Of a stretch of 64,000 nucleotides of DNA, positions 1-8,455 are shown in pieces; position 1 is the stretch's first letter, and each line of letters opens with the position of its first letter. The notes below the pieces were generated by a model, which saw only the letters and a program-made list of their open reading frames with translations, had not been told where the DNA came from and did no database searches. Source of the DNA: Candidatus Gastranaerophilales bacterium (GTDB taxonomy: Bacteria > Cyanobacteriota > Vampirovibrionia > Gastranaerophilales > JAILCC01). The stretch is taken from NCBI GenBank assembly GCA_028696075.1, contig JAQVHS010000001.1, positions 1-64,000 on the forward strand, written 5' to 3'. Both the position numbers and the translations under genes were made by a program.

Positions 1-325
1 TCCCCTTAAAGTAGGAAGTGTTTACAAAGCTTTTAAAATGCCCTTTTCCGCTTTTAAACGAGGAAGTAACTTCCCTCTTGTTTCGATTACCTAAAATGAG
101 AATTCTCATTCTGTCTGTTATTTATATCATATAACTTCAAACCCTTTAAGTAGGAAGTTTTTGTGCGAATTTTTGCCCGATTTCTTGAAATTCATTTCAA
201 AATGAAAAATAAATATGCTCAGGTAATCGAAAAATCAAAAATCAGGTAATCGAAGAACGAAATATTCGTTTAAATTTGGACACAAATCTTTAGCCTTCCC
301 CCTAATTTTGGATAAAATGATAATT
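1..325. repeat. gene-free left margin with short repeats
   Basis: I see no convincing gene here. Two near-identical 20-mers (CCCTTAAAGTAGGAAGTGTT at 3-22, and a copy with two differences at 142-161) lie 139 bp apart. The 12-mer CAGGTAATCGAA occurs at 220-231 and 243-254, 23 bp apart, and 11 bases of it recur inverted at 82-92. A 16-bp perfect palindrome, AATGAGAATTCTCATT, lies at 95-110 and runs into CATTCTGTCTGTTA, which resembles the TGTCA-type repeats near 14.7-15.0 kb. Clustered short repeats of this kind are typical of transposon ends or replication and partition sites; which applies is not decided here. Confidence 0.5.
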
Positions 326-388
326 TTACCGTACGGGAAATATTAAATCGTTTTTGTGGCTTTTTATGCAAATATTACCGAGCGGTAA
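326..388 (-). promoter_or_regulatory. paired palindromic operators, copy 1
   Basis: TTACCGTACGGGAA at 326-339 and TTACCGAGCGGTAA at 375-388 are 14-bp near-palindromes with centres 49 bp apart. They lie just past the 3' end of the first hipA gene. Read leftwards, the DNA between them offers TTGCAT and TTTAAT 18 bp apart, a possible promoter firing out of the window. The layout matches the pairs at 6872-6935 and 8392-8455. Read in the direction of each hipA gene, the far site is TTCCCGTACGGTAA in both this pair and the one at 8442-8455. Confidence 0.6.
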
Positions 389-421
389 ATTTAAAAAATA
401 GTCAAATGTTTTAATTAATTA

Positions 422-1657
422 TTAATCGGAGAATTTAAAAGCATTTCGCATTTGTTCTATTTCAGAACGCTTTATGCCAAATGACTTTGCAATGTTTTCC
501 CAATCGTTTACTAGAACCTGCATTTCTTTTACAATCGCATTTGCTTCATCATCTTTTATATCAAAATAATAAGCAACATCAAGTGCGGAATCGATATTTG
601 CAGAATTATCATTTTCTGAAATAAATGTTGTTAAAGTCCCGGCACTTTGAGGATTAGGGTTGATGTCATAAACAGGGGACAACCTCCATCCCATTTCTGA
701 GTCATATAAAAACCCGTGATTTCTCAAGTGATCGTCAGTATTTGAAATCATTATAGAAAAGACTATTCTCTTCCATAATTCTTTTAAGTCTGCTTTTGGA
801 TTAGAACCATTCATTCTTATTACATCTGCAATCTCCAAATAGCTATAATGTCTTTCGTCATTATCAATTGCATTTAACATGCTCATAGCTGATAAGAACG
901 GGATTCTTATCTGTCCGATTCTATCGAATCTTTTCATTATTATCACGTCTTTATTACTGATTTTTTCTAAGTTCCATTCTTGAGTATTGAGCCCTGCCTT
1001 TTTTGCCAAAGTTAGTGCAACTGCCTCCCATAAAACTAAATTGTGAGTGTCGCTGCTTTTGGGGAATTTCGCAATGCAAAGATTCCCTTGCTTATCAATA
1101 ACTGATGCTTTAGGTCTTGCCCCACCTAAAGAAGAACCCGGTGCAAGCAAAAGTTTTATGTCCTCAAAATTTTCATTGTCATTTTCAATATTCTCCGCCG
1201 CCGCCAATAATTTTTTTATATCAACCAATGGCGGTATCGGGTCGGCATTTTTTGTTGTTAAAAATTCGCCACTCGCAGCATCTTTAAATCTTAAAGCACC
1301 TTGTCTTGTTAAATCATTTACCCCAAGTAAATAATCAATTTCATTTAGTGTTTTAGATGCGCGACCTTCTTCTTTTGCAAGTTTAGACTCATATCTTCGC
1401 ATTAAAATTCGCCCCCAAGTATCAGGAGCAGAATCTCCAAATGCACCGAATATTTTTATCCCTTGCCTTGTGGTTTGTTTCCCTTTGCCTAAAAACAAAT
1501 TAGGCTCAAGAGAAAATGATTCTTTTCTGGCTAACCATTCATTTGCATATTCAAATGTAGACGTTTCTTTGCCATTCTTAAAATGGGACCACATTTCGCC
1601 AACGAAAAAATCTTCGCCTTTTATATTTATATATACAAATACTTTTTTATCAGCCAT
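422..1657 (-). CDS. hipA: HipA-type serine/threonine kinase toxin (first copy)
   Basis: 411 residues, the usual HipA length. The family phosphorylates translation factors (GltX in the classical case) and causes growth arrest and persistence; it is held in check by a HipB antitoxin. Visible motifs are the P-loop-like SSLGGARPKAS, the catalytic-loop segment SNTDDHLRNHGF, and the metal-binding segment SPVYDINP, so the kinase looks intact. The gene follows its hipB partner by 9 bp on the reverse strand, as in other hipBA operons. It is clearly diverged from the second HipA in this window (7166-8386), so the two are not a recent duplication. Call is firm; the target protein is unknown. Confidence 0.9.
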   Translation of the reverse strand: MADKKVFVYINIKGEDFFVGEMWSHFKNGKETSTFEYANEWLARKESFSLEPNLFLGKGKQTTRQGIKIFGAFGDSAPDTWGRILMRRYESKLAKEEGRASKTLNEIDYLLGVNDLTRQGALRFKDAASGEFLTTKNADPIPPLVDIKKLLAAAENIENDNENFEDIKLLLAPGSSLGGARPKASVIDKQGNLCIAKFPKSSDTHNLVLWEAVALTLAKKAGLNTQEWNLEKISNKDVIIMKRFDRIGQIRIPFLSAMSMLNAIDNDERHYSYLEIADVIRMNGSNPKADLKELWKRIVFSIMISNTDDHLRNHGFLYDSEMGWRLSPVYDINPNPQSAGTLTTFISENDNSANIDSALDVAYYFDIKDDEANAIVKEMQVLVNDWENIAKSFGIKRSEIEQMRNAFKFSD

Positions 1658-1666
1658 AGTTAATCA

Positions 1667-1987
1667 TCAGCTTTCTTGTTTTTTATAACGAACCCTTTTG
1701 GGCAAGTTTTCACTTTCTAATATTTTCCCTACTTCGTCTTTGTCGGGGTTTGCAATTTCATAAATATTTTCTACTAAACCTAATACAAATAAAACTTTTG
1801 CATAAATACCCATTGAAACAGTTACACTTCCCTTTTCAACTTTAGATAAAGTGTCTGTTTTTATACCTGCACGTTCTGCGACAAGCTTCATCGTGAGTCG
1901 GCGCTTTATTCTTGCTTCTTTTAAATTAGCGCCGAATGTTTTTAAAGCTTTTTGTACAGGGATTGGAATAACTGTTGTCTTTTTCAT
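1667..1987 (-). CDS. hipB: HipB-like XRE-family antitoxin/repressor
   Basis: 106 residues with an XRE/Cro helix-turn-helix around residues 17-75 (LKEARIKRRLTMKLVAERAG, then TDTLSKVEKG). The lysine- and arginine-rich tail suits DNA binding. The ATG at 1987 has an AAAGGGG ribosome-binding site close upstream. It is the first gene of a two-gene operon with the downstream HipA kinase and probably neutralises it and represses the operon. The region just upstream (1988-2040) is very A+T-rich and must hold the promoter. It contains none of the TTACCG-type palindromes seen elsewhere in this region, so this HipB probably reads a different operator. Confidence 0.85.
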   Translation of the reverse strand: MKKTTVIPIPVQKALKTFGANLKEARIKRRLTMKLVAERAGIKTDTLSKVEKGSVTVSMGIYAKVLFVLGLVENIYEIANPDKDEVGKILESENLPKRVRYKKQES

Positions 1988-2040
1988 TTTAAACCCCTTT
2001 ATGGTGGTTATTATATTATTTAATATACACTATAATGGGT

Positions 2041-2242
2041 TTTATTTCAAGTACACTGATAAAAGATTTAACATGAATTTTATTGTTTCAGAAAGAACAC
2101 ACTTCCCCCAAATCGGTTCCAATTTGAGAATGAACGATTTATCATTCACAACAAGCGGATTGCGAGCAGAGGCTGAAGGGCTCGGAGTAGTCCGAGACCG
2201 AAACGCCGTTTAATGCGAGCAACCAAGTTGAGGAATCAAGAT
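2041..2242. other. leader of the Mu-like operon
   Basis: Gene-free segment between the divergent hipB and the transposase. Positions 2150-2212 are clearly more G+C-rich than their surroundings and include a hairpin (CTCGGA, loop GTAG, TCCGAG, at 2181-2196) flanked by GG/CC. A left transposon end would be expected near here, but no terminal repeat matching the arrays at 14-15 kb can be recognised. No start codon before 2243 has a ribosome-binding site. Confidence 0.4.
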
Positions 2243-4297
2243 ATGGCAAACATTAATAATATTAATACAGAAAACACTTGGCTTGATGTTGAGACGGTTG
2301 CAAAGTTGAAAAATATCAGCAAGCGAGGAATTCGACTTTCGCTCAATCAAGACAAATACGAATACAAGGTTGAAAAAGTCAGAGGCGGAAAAACATATAA
2401 AATTAAACTGAGTTCACTCGAGGAAGAATATCAAATTAAATACATTAAAGAATATTATAACGATTTAACTTATGTAGATGGCGAAATTATAGAATTACAA
2501 AATTTAAATATTAAGCAGGAAAAATTAATCTCCCAAGTTCAAAAACAAAGAGCACTTGCAAAATACGATATAGTAATGTGCTGGCTTGAGTTTAGAAGAA
2601 GTTACAAAAAGAATAAAATTGAAAAAGCTAACTCCGACAAGAAATTCGTTGAACTATACAACACAGGAATTCTTCACGAAAACATTTTTAAAACCTTGGG
2701 TAGAATATCATTTGGCTCATTATACAGATGGCGGTCGCTGATTAAATTCAGTGATGATTGGACGGCTTTAGTCGGACAGTACAAATATTCAACAAGCAAA
2801 GAATACAACACATCATTAAATGAAGAACAAGTCAAAATATTTTTAAAAATACTTTTATCCCCTAATTCATTTTCTATAGGAAAATCCATAAGCCTCACAA
2901 AACATATATTGTCAGAGCGAGGCTATGAAATTCTACCAAAAGATGTAACTTTCAGAAGATACGCAGAGTGGTTCAGAGATGCAAATTACGACAAATGGAT
3001 ACTCGCCAGAGAAGGTCAAAAAGCACTAAAAGATAAAGTTGAACCCTATATCGTCCGAAACGCAAGCCTTTTAAAAACGGGGCAAGTTTTAATTGCCGAT
3101 GGACACACACTGAATTTCCAAGTTATAAACCCATTCACAGGAAGACCTTGCCGAGCAACACTGCTCGGCTTTTTAGACTGGAAATCGGGAGGGCTTGTCG
3201 GCTACGATATAATGCTCGAAGAATGTACCCAAAATATTGCATCAGCACTTCGAAACGCAATATTGAATTTGGACCACGTTCCAGATTTTGTTTATCAGGA
3301 TAACGGCAGAGCCTTTAAAAGCAAGTTTTTTAATGGGGACAAAAAGTTTGAAGAATTAGGATTTACAGGGATTTATCAAAAGTTAGGAATAAAACCTGTT
3401 TACGCTGTTCCTTACAACGCCAGAGCAAAAGTAATTGAAAGATTCTTCCTCGATTTTCAAGAGGGGTTTGAAAAACTTATGCCAAGTTATATAGGCACAA
3501 GCATCGAGAATAAACCTGCTTACATGAAAAGGAATGAAAAATTACACAGGGCACTGCACGAAAAGAACCATTTTATTCCGACTATTGAGCAGGCAATGGG
3601 GTTAATAAACGAATGGTTAAAGTATAAACACGCACAGCCCTGCACCAACGCTGAAGGTAAAACAATTCAAGAAGTGCTTGATGATGTGGAAAAGCAAAAC
3701 ATATGCGAGAAACAGCTTGATGATTTAATGTTGGCACAAGAGGTTAAACACATCGGCAGAAACGGTATCAGGTTCTTAAAAGCAGATTACTTCGATGAGG
3801 CTCTTTACGGAGTCAAGGGGCAAGCCATTATCAAATACAGTTTATCAAATTTGAGATATATAAAAGTTTATTCAATAAAAGGTGAATTTATCTGCCGAGC
3901 CGACAGGGTAACAGAAACCCATCCGCTCGCAGTACAGATGGGCGATATCAATGACATTGAAGATTTTAAACACAAAATCGAAAAGCAACAAAAGCTTAGA
4001 AGAAAAACTATAAAAGCAGTCAAAGAACATTTCAAACTTGATGACCTTGAACTTATCGAAAAGGAATTGGTTAATAAAATGCTTATTAAGGATAATTTAA
4101 ACTTGCCTAAAAAAGTTGCAACGGAAACAAAATTAATCCCAAAAGTAAAAACTTCAATTGTTGCTCGCCCGATATTTAAATCAAATTTTGAAAGATACGA
4201 TTGGCATATGAAATACGGTTGTATATCGCAGGACGACAGAACTTGGCTTGCTAGCTATATAAAATCAGAAGAGTACAAAGAAATATATGAAATATAA
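2243..4297 (+). CDS. Mu-type DDE transposase (MuA-like)
   Basis: 684 residues from the ATG at 2243, which has GAGG nine bases upstream; an earlier in-frame ATG at 2213 lacks one. It catalyses strand transfer of the element. Domain order: N-terminal Mu-type winged helix (TWLDVETVAKLKNISKRG), helical end-binding domains, an RNase H-like integrase core, and a C-terminal Mu domain. The catalytic triad is visible as D286 (LIADGHTL), D353 (VYQDNGRAF) and E399 (KVIERFF). The 67-residue D-D spacing equals that of phage Mu A. Nine bases separate it from the ATPase gene. No phage head or tail genes follow, so this looks like a transposon rather than a Mu phage. No frameshift or missing key residue is seen. 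Confidence 0.93.
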   Translation: MANINNINTENTWLDVETVAKLKNISKRGIRLSLNQDKYEYKVEKVRGGKTYKIKLSSLEEEYQIKYIKEYYNDLTYVDGEIIELQNLNIKQEKLISQVQKQRALAKYDIVMCWLEFRRSYKKNKIEKANSDKKFVELYNTGILHENIFKTLGRISFGSLYRWRSLIKFSDDWTALVGQYKYSTSKEYNTSLNEEQVKIFLKILLSPNSFSIGKSISLTKHILSERGYEILPKDVTFRRYAEWFRDANYDKWILAREGQKALKDKVEPYIVRNASLLKTGQVLIADGHTLNFQVINPFTGRPCRATLLGFLDWKSGGLVGYDIMLEECTQNIASALRNAILNLDHVPDFVYQDNGRAFKSKFFNGDKKFEELGFTGIYQKLGIKPVYAVPYNARAKVIERFFLDFQEGFEKLMPSYIGTSIENKPAYMKRNEKLHRALHEKNHFIPTIEQAMGLINEWLKYKHAQPCTNAEGKTIQEVLDDVEKQNICEKQLDDLMLAQEVKHIGRNGIRFLKADYFDEALYGVKGQAIIKYSLSNLRYIKVYSIKGEFICRADRVTETHPLAVQMGDINDIEDFKHKIEKQQKLRRKTIKAVKEHFKLDDLELIEKELVNKMLIKDNLNLPKKVATETKLIPKVKTSIVARPIFKSNFERYDWHMKYGCISQDDRTWLASYIKSEEYKEIYEI

Positions 4298-4306
4298 GGA
4301 GGTAAA

Positions 4307-5029
4307 ATGAAACGAGTTTTTGTAAAAACTAAAAATGTAAAAAACTTTATCACTATGATGAATAACTTACAGCAAAGGGCTGATGGGGTCCCAGGGATGG
4401 GGCTTTTGTATGGTGAACCAGGGCTTGGAAAAACTCAAGCCGTAAACTGGTGGGCAATGAAAAATGATGCAATTGTCGTCAGGTGCAGTAACTTGATGTC
4501 AGTGCGGTGGCTTTTATCAGAAGTAGTAGAAGAGCTTGGGGAAATGCCTTATTATTCAACGGCAGAGAGTTTCAAACTGATTGTTCAAAAACTTATAAAC
4601 GAACCTCGGATAATTATTTTTGATGAGATTGATTACCTGACAAGTGAACATAATGTGATTGAAACTATAAGGGATATTCACGATAAAACTAATGTCCCGG
4701 TTGTTCTTGTCGGTATGGCACAAGCAAACACTCGTTTGATTCGCTACAAACACCTCTATGACAGAATATCTGAAATAGTTAGATTTGAACCTTTTACAAA
4801 AGGTGATTTAAATCAAATTTTAAAAGAACTTGCAGAGGTTGAACTCACCGACTGTGCCATAAAATTTATTCATTCAAAAACAAATCGTTTCAGGCAAATT
4901 GTGAAAATTATAAATAAAGCTGAGATTTTGGCAAAGGCTAACGGACTGACTACAATTGACGAAATTATTCTTAAGGAGGTGGTTAAAGATGAAACAACAG
5001 ATAGCGAAGCTATTGAAGCGTCAAACTAA
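4307..5029 (+). CDS. MuB-type AAA+ ATPase, target-selection protein
   Basis: 240 residues; the ATG follows a perfect AGGAGGT site. Proteins of this kind (MuB, TnsC, TniB) coat target DNA and deliver it to the transposase. Walker A is GEPGLGKT at residues 36-43 and Walker B is IIIFDEID around residues 102-109. A sensor-like stretch VVLVGMAQANTRL follows. The segment before Walker A contains LQQRADGVPGMGLLYG, typical of the MuB/TnsC group. It lies between the transposase and a third gene whose start overlaps its 3' end by 41 bases, so the three are co-transcribed and probably translationally coupled. Confidence 0.92.
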   Translation: MKRVFVKTKNVKNFITMMNNLQQRADGVPGMGLLYGEPGLGKTQAVNWWAMKNDAIVVRCSNLMSVRWLLSEVVEELGEMPYYSTAESFKLIVQKLINEPRIIIFDEIDYLTSEHNVIETIRDIHDKTNVPVVLVGMAQANTRLIRYKHLYDRISEIVRFEPFTKGDLNQILKELAEVELTDCAIKFIHSKTNRFRQIVKIINKAEILAKANGLTTIDEIILKEVVKDETTDSEAIEASN

Positions 5030-6638
5030 GTTAAAATTTGATGAACTTTTAATTCTTTCAGAACTTGAAGAAGGCGAATTAGAGAAAATTCTTCAGAATC
5101 TTATTTCTGAAGAAATCATTAAAAAAGTCGGCGATGAATATGTCTATATTCTTCCTTTAATTGCTGAAGCACATAAAAAAAGTAAAAAGAAAAATAAATT
5201 AAAAAAATATAATTCGATAAAAAGGGACTTGAGAGCTTTTTCAACTGAAATCCCCAAAAAAGAAAAAGTTTTCAGGAATGAAAAAGAAATTGAGCAATTT
5301 AATTCAATACCTGATTATGCAAAAAAATTCGTTTTCAAATATCTTACTTTAATGAAAGCCGCAGGAGGTTTGGGCGGTAAGGCATTGCAATTATTCTTGA
5401 AGAATTTTGCAGAAAATAACCCTGGCTACAAGGTAAGCTACTCTTCTTTCATGAGGGCGAAAAGAGATTATGCAAGATATGGCATTGCTGGAATAATTCC
5501 AGATTACAGCAGTAAAATTCCATTGGCCACCACGGATGAAGAATACGCAATATTTAAAAAATTATACCTTACTCCTGATAGTAGAAGTCTAGCAAGCTGT
5601 TTAAAGCTAATGAAAGAACAAGGAGTATTTGGAGATAGAATAATTATTCCAACAGAAAATACTTTTAAAAGAAGATTGCTCAAAGATTTTTCACTTGAAG
5701 AAATAAGACAAATTCGCACAAAGTATCTTTTTCTCCCTGAAGAGTTTTTGGAAGAACAGAAGGATGGTGTTCAAAAAAAGAAGATTCAAAAAACGAAAAA
5801 TATTGAATTTATGAACTGTAAAAACCTGCTTCAGGCAAGTGAATTGTTTCTTAAATCTGATAACTACTATTCAATCACTGACGCAGGACAGAAGAATATT
5901 CAATCGGTCCTTAACAAGCATCTACTGCCCTTTTTTAAGGATATAGATTTGGCTGATATTACTGATGATATTATTGAAAAATTCAAAATTCAAAAAACTT
6001 CAGAAGGTTATCGTCCTGCGAGTATTTCAATGTTTTTAAATCTCATGCAGAAGTTAGTCTCCAGATATTCAAAAGTCAAAGTCAAAAATTATTACAATGA
6101 TCCCCAGGTGGTAAATACTCTTTTGATTTTGAATGCAGAAGAAATGGCAGAATTGCTGAATAAAGCAAAAAACTCCGATCTATATACCCCATTGCTCTTA
6201 ATCTTCTGCTTGGGGCTATCTTTGCCCGAAGTAAAGGCTTTAACTGCCGAGGATATAGATTTAAAATCAAATAAAATCGCTATAAGTAAGATTTTGGGAA
6301 TTAATGGGGTGCAAAAATATCGAACCAAATACCAAATAAGAGAAATTTTTATTCCACAATCATTAAGAAAAATCTTAAAAATGCTGACATCAAAGGATTT
6401 TGAAAAATTTAAAAAAATTACTGATGCTGAGCTAAAAAAGTTATCAAATAGGAATATAACCTTTCTTGACCTACAAAACAGCAGTATTAATAATTTAATA
6501 CGGAACAATATTCCTCTGAACTTAATCACAAAGCAAATCGGGTTAGCAAGCACGGATGAATTTATTAAAAAATACGGTACCTTTATTGATGAAAAAGCTT
6601 TGGAGAAATTTGATTTTATCTCCCAACTTTTTACATAA
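4989..6638 (+). CDS. third Mu-operon protein: MuA-like DNA-binding region plus inactive tyrosine-recombinase fold
   Basis: 549 residues from the ATG at 4989, chosen for the AAGGAGGTGG site just upstream (an earlier in-frame start at 4956 has none). Residues 15-58 look like a winged helix. Residues 180-245 (FKKLYLTPDSRSL, then PTENTFKRRL) resemble the helical end-binding segment of the neighbouring transposase. Residues 275-365 look like an integrase core-binding domain and 378-530 like a tyrosine-recombinase catalytic domain. The catalytic positions are lost: the first Arg is S411 (GLSLPEVKAL), HxxR reads LDLQ (493-496), the GH motif is GL (518-519). Only Y529 lines up with the nucleophile. 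A DNA-binding accessory role is inferred; I know of no described equivalent. Confidence 0.7.
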   Translation: MKQQIAKLLKRQTKLKFDELLILSELEEGELEKILQNLISEEIIKKVGDEYVYILPLIAEAHKKSKKKNKLKKYNSIKRDLRAFSTEIPKKEKVFRNEKEIEQFNSIPDYAKKFVFKYLTLMKAAGGLGGKALQLFLKNFAENNPGYKVSYSSFMRAKRDYARYGIAGIIPDYSSKIPLATTDEEYAIFKKLYLTPDSRSLASCLKLMKEQGVFGDRIIIPTENTFKRRLLKDFSLEEIRQIRTKYLFLPEEFLEEQKDGVQKKKIQKTKNIEFMNCKNLLQASELFLKSDNYYSITDAGQKNIQSVLNKHLLPFFKDIDLADITDDIIEKFKIQKTSEGYRPASISMFLNLMQKLVSRYSKVKVKNYYNDPQVVNTLLILNAEEMAELLNKAKNSDLYTPLLLIFCLGLSLPEVKALTAEDIDLKSNKIAISKILGINGVQKYRTKYQIREIFIPQSLRKILKMLTSKDFEKFKKITDAELKKLSNRNITFLDLQNSSINNLIRNNIPLNLITKQIGLASTDEFIKKYGTFIDEKALEKFDFISQLFT

Positions 6639-6871
6639 AAAGTATGGCACTTTTATGTAAAAAACTTCAAAACTAATCGAACAAAAAATAACCCAGTAGA
6701 CCCTTTTCAACTTTATATTAAAATTTAGGGGCAGTGGTGGTAGCCCGAATTGAGATTCGGGAAATATGCTACTTGAAAAATTAATCAAAATACATTTTTC
6801 TGCACGACTTTTTGCAACATGAGCTGCATTTTACGCACGACTTTTTTGATTTAAATATTTCTTATCCATAC
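6639..6871. other. intergenic region after the Mu operon
   Basis: No gene recognised. GCACGACTTTTT occurs twice, near 6803 and 6834, as a short direct repeat. AGCCCGAATTGAGATTCGGG (near 6740-6760) can form a CCCGAAT/ATTCGGG hairpin. Together with the following operator pair this fills the 334 bp before hipB. Confidence 0.4.
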
Positions 6872-6935
6872 ATCCCGTTCGGGAATATTCACTTGACTTT
6901 TTAATAAAATCGGTTACAATGTTACTGTACGGTAA
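6872..6935 (+). promoter_or_regulatory. hipBA promoter flanked by paired palindromic operators, copy 2
   Basis: ATCCCGTTCGGGAA (6872-6885) and TTACTGTACGGTAA (6922-6935, inside GTTACTGTACGGTAAC) have centres 50 bp apart. The promoter lies exactly between them: TTGACT at 6893-6898, a 16-bp spacer, TACAAT at 6915-6920. A repressor dimer on each palindrome would bracket the polymerase site, and a spacing near five helical turns would put both on the same face. The hipB start codon is 37 bp downstream. Confidence 0.75.
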
Positions 6936-6972
6936 CAAGGTTAAAATCCTTGTAATTTCAAAGGAATAGCCA

Positions 6973-7176
6973 ATGATTATAAAAAAAGTTGAAGATATTG
7001 CACAAATTATCAAAGAAGCAAGAATTAAGCAAGATTTAACACAAGTAAAATTGGCACAGCTCTGCGGTGTTGGAACACGTTTTATAATCGATTTAGAAAA
7101 GGCAAAACCGACTTGTCAGATAGATAAAATATTAAAAGTAGTAGTCGGGCTTGGAATAAAATTAAGTGGCGAATAA
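6973..7176 (+). CDS. hipB: small XRE-family HipB-like antitoxin/repressor
   Basis: 67 residues, little more than a helix-turn-helix (IIKEARIKQDLTQVKLAQLC, then GTRFIIDLEKAKPTCQIDKI). The FIIDLEKGK-like segment is typical of HipB proteins paired with this kind of HipA. AAAGGAAT precedes the ATG. Its 3' end overlaps the hipA start by 11 bases, so the pair is coupled. It is the most economical candidate to bind the palindromes around its own promoter and the two further pairs in this region. Confidence 0.88.
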   Translation: MIIKKVEDIAQIIKEARIKQDLTQVKLAQLCGVGTRFIIDLEKAKPTCQIDKILKVVVGLGIKLSGE

Positions 7177-8386
7177 TAGAGTTAGAAAATTATCGGTAAG
7201 ATTATACGGAAAAGAAGTCGGCATTCTTGAAGAACGCTTAGGCAAAATGCGTTTTAAATATAATGAAGATGCGACAGTTCCTTTATCTTTAAGCCTGCCG
7301 ATTAAAACGACAGCATATTCTGAAAAAGCTTGCAAGGGTTATTTCGGAGGCTTGTTACCTGAAAGTGCAGATATAAGAAAAATTATTGGAATGCAAAATA
7401 AAATTAATGCCAATAATGATTTTGCAATGCTCGGAGCAATAGGAAAAGATTGCGCCGGTGCAGTCTCGTTCCATGGAATTGAAGAAGCTGAGCGCGATGA
7501 AAAAGATTTATTGATTGATGGTGATGTTTTATCTGAGGACGAGCTAGAAGAACATATTTTAAGTTTACCTAGAAAACCTTTATCTTCCGGTAGAAAATTA
7601 TCCTTAGCCGGTGCTCAACAAAAAACTGCTGTTAGTATAATTAATGGTAAAATTGCGCTTGCTAAAGAAGGAAGCCCGACCACTCATATTTTAAAACCTG
7701 CAATGAAAGAATTTAAGCAAACTGTTGCTAATGAATATATTTGTATGAAGGCTGCAAAGGCTTGCGGACTTTTAGCGCCGAATGTAGAAATGAAAAAAAT
7801 TAACTCAACTGAATTCTTTTTAATAGAACGATATGATAGGGTTATCCAAGGAAACAAAATAAAACGACTTCAACAAGAAGACTTCACGCAATCATTAGGA
7901 GTATGGTCAGATAATAAATATGACGTAACTATTAAAGACTGCGAAAAAGTGTTGATGATGCTCTCAAGACCAGCAATAAGTAAAGCCCAGTTTGTTGAGT
8001 ATGTTATTTTTAATTATTTAATAGGCAATTGCGATGCGCATGGCAAGAACTTTTCGGTGTTATATAAAGAAAATGGAGATCTTGAATTAACGCCAATTTA
8101 TGATGTTTTATGCACTTCTATATATGAAGAGTTAGATTCATTTATGGCGATGAAAATCGGTAAAACAAATATTATAAATAAAGTAACAATTAAAGATTGG
8201 CGTACTTTTGCAAAACAACTTGATATTAATCCAAGCTTTGTAGAAGGAACTCTATCAAAGCAATCAAAAAAGCTACCTATTGAGCTTGAAAAAATAGTAA
8301 AAAATGTTAATCTTGAAATAGGGTATGGAATTTTAGAATTTGTTACAAAAAATTGCCTAAGAGTTCAGTCAAAATTATCAGTTTAG
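7166..8386 (+). CDS. hipA: HipA-type serine/threonine kinase toxin (second copy)
   Basis: 406 residues from a GTG start inside the end of hipB. HipA N-terminal domain (LSVRLYGKEVGILEERLG, residues 7-100) is followed by the kinase domain. Motifs: SGRKLSLAGAQQKTAV (P-loop-like), LIGNCDAHGKNFSVLY (catalytic Asp and Asn), LTPIYDVLCT (metal-binding Asp). All key positions are present, so it is probably an active kinase kept silent by the upstream antitoxin. It is a different HipA subtype from the one at 422-1657. A pair of palindromes follows immediately after the stop codon. Confidence 0.92.
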   Translation: MANNRVRKLSVRLYGKEVGILEERLGKMRFKYNEDATVPLSLSLPIKTTAYSEKACKGYFGGLLPESADIRKIIGMQNKINANNDFAMLGAIGKDCAGAVSFHGIEEAERDEKDLLIDGDVLSEDELEEHILSLPRKPLSSGRKLSLAGAQQKTAVSIINGKIALAKEGSPTTHILKPAMKEFKQTVANEYICMKAAKACGLLAPNVEMKKINSTEFFLIERYDRVIQGNKIKRLQQEDFTQSLGVWSDNKYDVTIKDCEKVLMMLSRPAISKAQFVEYVIFNYLIGNCDAHGKNFSVLYKENGDLELTPIYDVLCTSIYEELDSFMAMKIGKTNIINKVTIKDWRTFAKQLDINPSFVEGTLSKQSKKLPIELEKIVKNVNLEIGYGILEFVTKNCLRVQSKLSV

Positions 8387-8391
8387 CATTA

Positions 8392-8455
8392 TTCCCGTTC
8401 AGTAATAATAAGCGATGAATTTCACTCAAACCCCTAAAATATTCCCGTACGGTAA
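8392..8455 (+). promoter_or_regulatory. paired palindromic operators, copy 3
   Basis: TTCCCGTTCAGTAA (8392-8405) and TTCCCGTACGGTAA (8442-8455) have centres 50 bp apart, as at the hipB promoter. Between them only a weak TAAAAT (8435-8440) suggests a promoter. Downstream, AAAGG and an ATG at 8473 start a six-codon frame that ends at once, so any gene once driven from here has been lost. Confidence 0.6.

Larger units (their letters stand above)
2243..6638 (+). mobile_element. core of a Mu-like transposon
   Basis: The three genes form a tight operon: 9-bp gap, then a 41-bp overlap. Element ends are not defined. The best candidates for transposase-binding sites are the roughly 21-bp TGTCA-type repeats at 14,070-14,990. 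If those are the right end, the element carries the second hipBA, the GATC restriction system and the HEPN gene as cargo. No matching inverted array was found on the left, so the extent is open. Confidence 0.6.

Noticed and set aside
2168-2212. tRNA or tmRNA-like gene in the G+C-rich leader
   Set aside because: Only one stable hairpin; no cloverleaf or tag frame can be drawn.
2213-2242. Earlier start of the Mu transposase
   Set aside because: No ribosome-binding site; the ATG at 2243 has GAGG at good distance and begins the conserved part.
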